From: an uncultured Phocaeicola sp.
GTDB taxonomy: Bacteria > Bacteroidota > Bacteroidia > Bacteroidales > Bacteroidaceae
NCBI GenBank assembly: GCA_944319745.1
Contig: CALUET010000003.1
Coordinates: forward strand, 62,001 to 126,000
Length of the DNA: 64,000 nt
Direction of reading: 5' to 3'
Position 1 is the stretch's first letter, and each line of letters opens with the position of its first letter. The notes below the pieces were generated by a model. That model did no database searches. It saw only the letters and a list, made by a program, of their open reading frames with translations, and had not been told where the DNA came from. The position numbers were made by a program, and so were the translations under genes. Shown one piece after another: positions 63,301 to 64,000 of this stretch.

Positions 63301-64000
63301 TTATTTTAGAGTTCCCATTGATTTGTTCAGATAAACTTCACTCATTTTCAGGTCGATTTGTGCATCGATCTTGCCGGATTGGGCTGAAAGCCATGCGGCT
63401 TGTGCTTCAAGGACGTTGCTCGTTGGTATGACTCCTTCCTTGAAACCCAGATTGGCATACCGCAGATTTTCTTCTGCTTTCTCCATGTTTTTTTCAGCCA
63501 TGGCCAGTTTTTTTGTAGCTTCCTGTATCTTGTATGAATATTGCGTTACTTGTAATTCAACTTTTTCCTTGGCATCTTCCAGCTGATATTGTGCGATATT
63601 GGCTTCCGCCTTGGCCGCTTTTACTTTATAGATGCCCTCTCCCCAATGGAATATCGGAATATTTACGCTGACTCCGATGCCCCACATTCCGTGAAATTCT
63701 TTTTCAAATCCGTTTAACAATGAGGGGTTTGTGGTCAGATAATTCGCTGATAGGCCGATGGAAGGGAGAAAGTCTGCCCGTGTGACGTTGACCTTTTGTC
63801 TGTAAATCTTCGATGCAAGTTCCAGGCTTTTCAGTTCTTCCCGGTTGGCAAGGGCTGTATTTACGTTACTTTCCGTATATGTGTTTGGCAATGTCAGGTC
63901 TTGTATATTTTCATCGGCGAGGCGGATGTCACTGTCCAACGGCAGGCCGCATAGCTGGCATAGCACCATTTTCGACAAGCTCAGCCCGTTTTCTACCTGT
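63301..64000 (-). CDS. TolC-family outer membrane efflux protein, N-terminal part cut by window end
   Basis: The frame is open to the window end, with VENGLSLSKMVLCQLCGLPL at the visible start, which is internal to TolC proteins; the start codon lies beyond 64000. The visible part is about 233 residues and covers the second OEP repeat. It heads the HlyD / ABC-2 set. Confidence 0.9.
   Translation of the reverse strand, partial: QVENGLSLSKMVLCQLCGLPLDSDIRLADENIQDLTLPNTYTESNVNTALANREELKSLELASKIYRQKVNVTRADFLPSIGLSANYLTTNPSLLNGFEKEFHGMWGIGVSVNIPIFHWGEGIYKVKAAKAEANIAQYQLEDAKEKVELQVTQYSYKIQEATKKLAMAEKNMEKAEENLRYANLGFKEGVIPTSNVLEAQAAWLSAQSGKIDAQIDLKMSEVYLNKSMGTLK

Noticed and set aside
1..64000. tRNA, rRNA, CRISPR array or insertion sequence
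   Set aside because: No tRNA-like T-loop plus acceptor pattern, no regularly spaced repeats and no transposase gene were seen in gaps or frames; a covariance-model search would be needed for certainty.

Overview
The window is a 64 kb chromosomal segment from a Bacteroidales bacterium, most likely Bacteroidaceae or a close relative. The evidence is a complex I operon in which nuoD runs straight into nuoH, Bacteroides-type promoters (TTTG, about 20 bases, TAnnTTTG), an outer membrane TonB receptor, a GldB-like lipoprotein, a Bacteroidetes-style tyrosine recombinase and a thrA / phosphoglycerate-mutase-like / thrC operon. No rRNA, tRNA, CRISPR, insertion sequence or prophage was seen. The content is mostly core genome, with one lone recombinase.

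Layout. 1-7675 (+): end of nuoD and nuoHIJKLMN, closed by a strong terminator. 7855-15873 (+): a very large alpha-2-macroglobulin-like protein without the thioester motif, a DUF1573 protein with a textbook promoter, and meaB. 15878-22015 (-): radA, an FAD-dependent dehydrogenase, a LuxR-type regulator with a degenerate receiver, and a TonB-dependent receptor. 22290-27585 (+): the threonine operon with its promoter, a roughly 250-base leader carrying a 29-codon Thr/Ile/Met-rich reading frame, thrA, a putative non-canonical homoserine kinase, thrC and a terminator. 27613-31854 (-): rfbB, a phosphoesterase, a cytidylate-kinase-like protein, an acetyltransferase and an exported decarboxylase-cupin fusion.

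32002-38845: S8 protease, xseA, xseB, ilvE, a small membrane protein on the other strand, trmB and mrp. 38864-44535: asd (-), then a cation/proton antiporter, tcdA, a LolD-like ATPase and a CvfB-like RNA-binding protein. 44543-50243 (-): a five-gene tripartite efflux operon (ATPase, two MacB-like permeases, adaptor, TolC) whose promoter lies back to back with that of a ROK glucokinase. 50405-54152 (+): glucokinase, fabI, GldB-like lipoprotein, RsmI-like methyltransferase. 54158-57739 (-): dipeptidyl peptidase IV, lipA, GNAT acetyltransferase. 57813-58724 (+): lone tyrosine recombinase. 58787-64000 (-): TolC (cut by the window end), HlyD adaptor, two ABC-2 permeases with no ATPase in view, and a TonB-C-domain protein.

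How the parts fit. Aspartate-family synthesis is represented by thrA, asd and thrC, with the kinase step probably filled by an alkaline-phosphatase-superfamily protein. The most unusual items are the candidate thr attenuator leader, the missing TM7 lysine in NuoM, the thioester-less macroglobulin, the degenerate-receiver regulator beside a TonB receptor, a Mrp ATPase without the usual CxxC, and an ABC-2 permease pair without an ATPase. No clearly novel multigene defence or mobile system was found.
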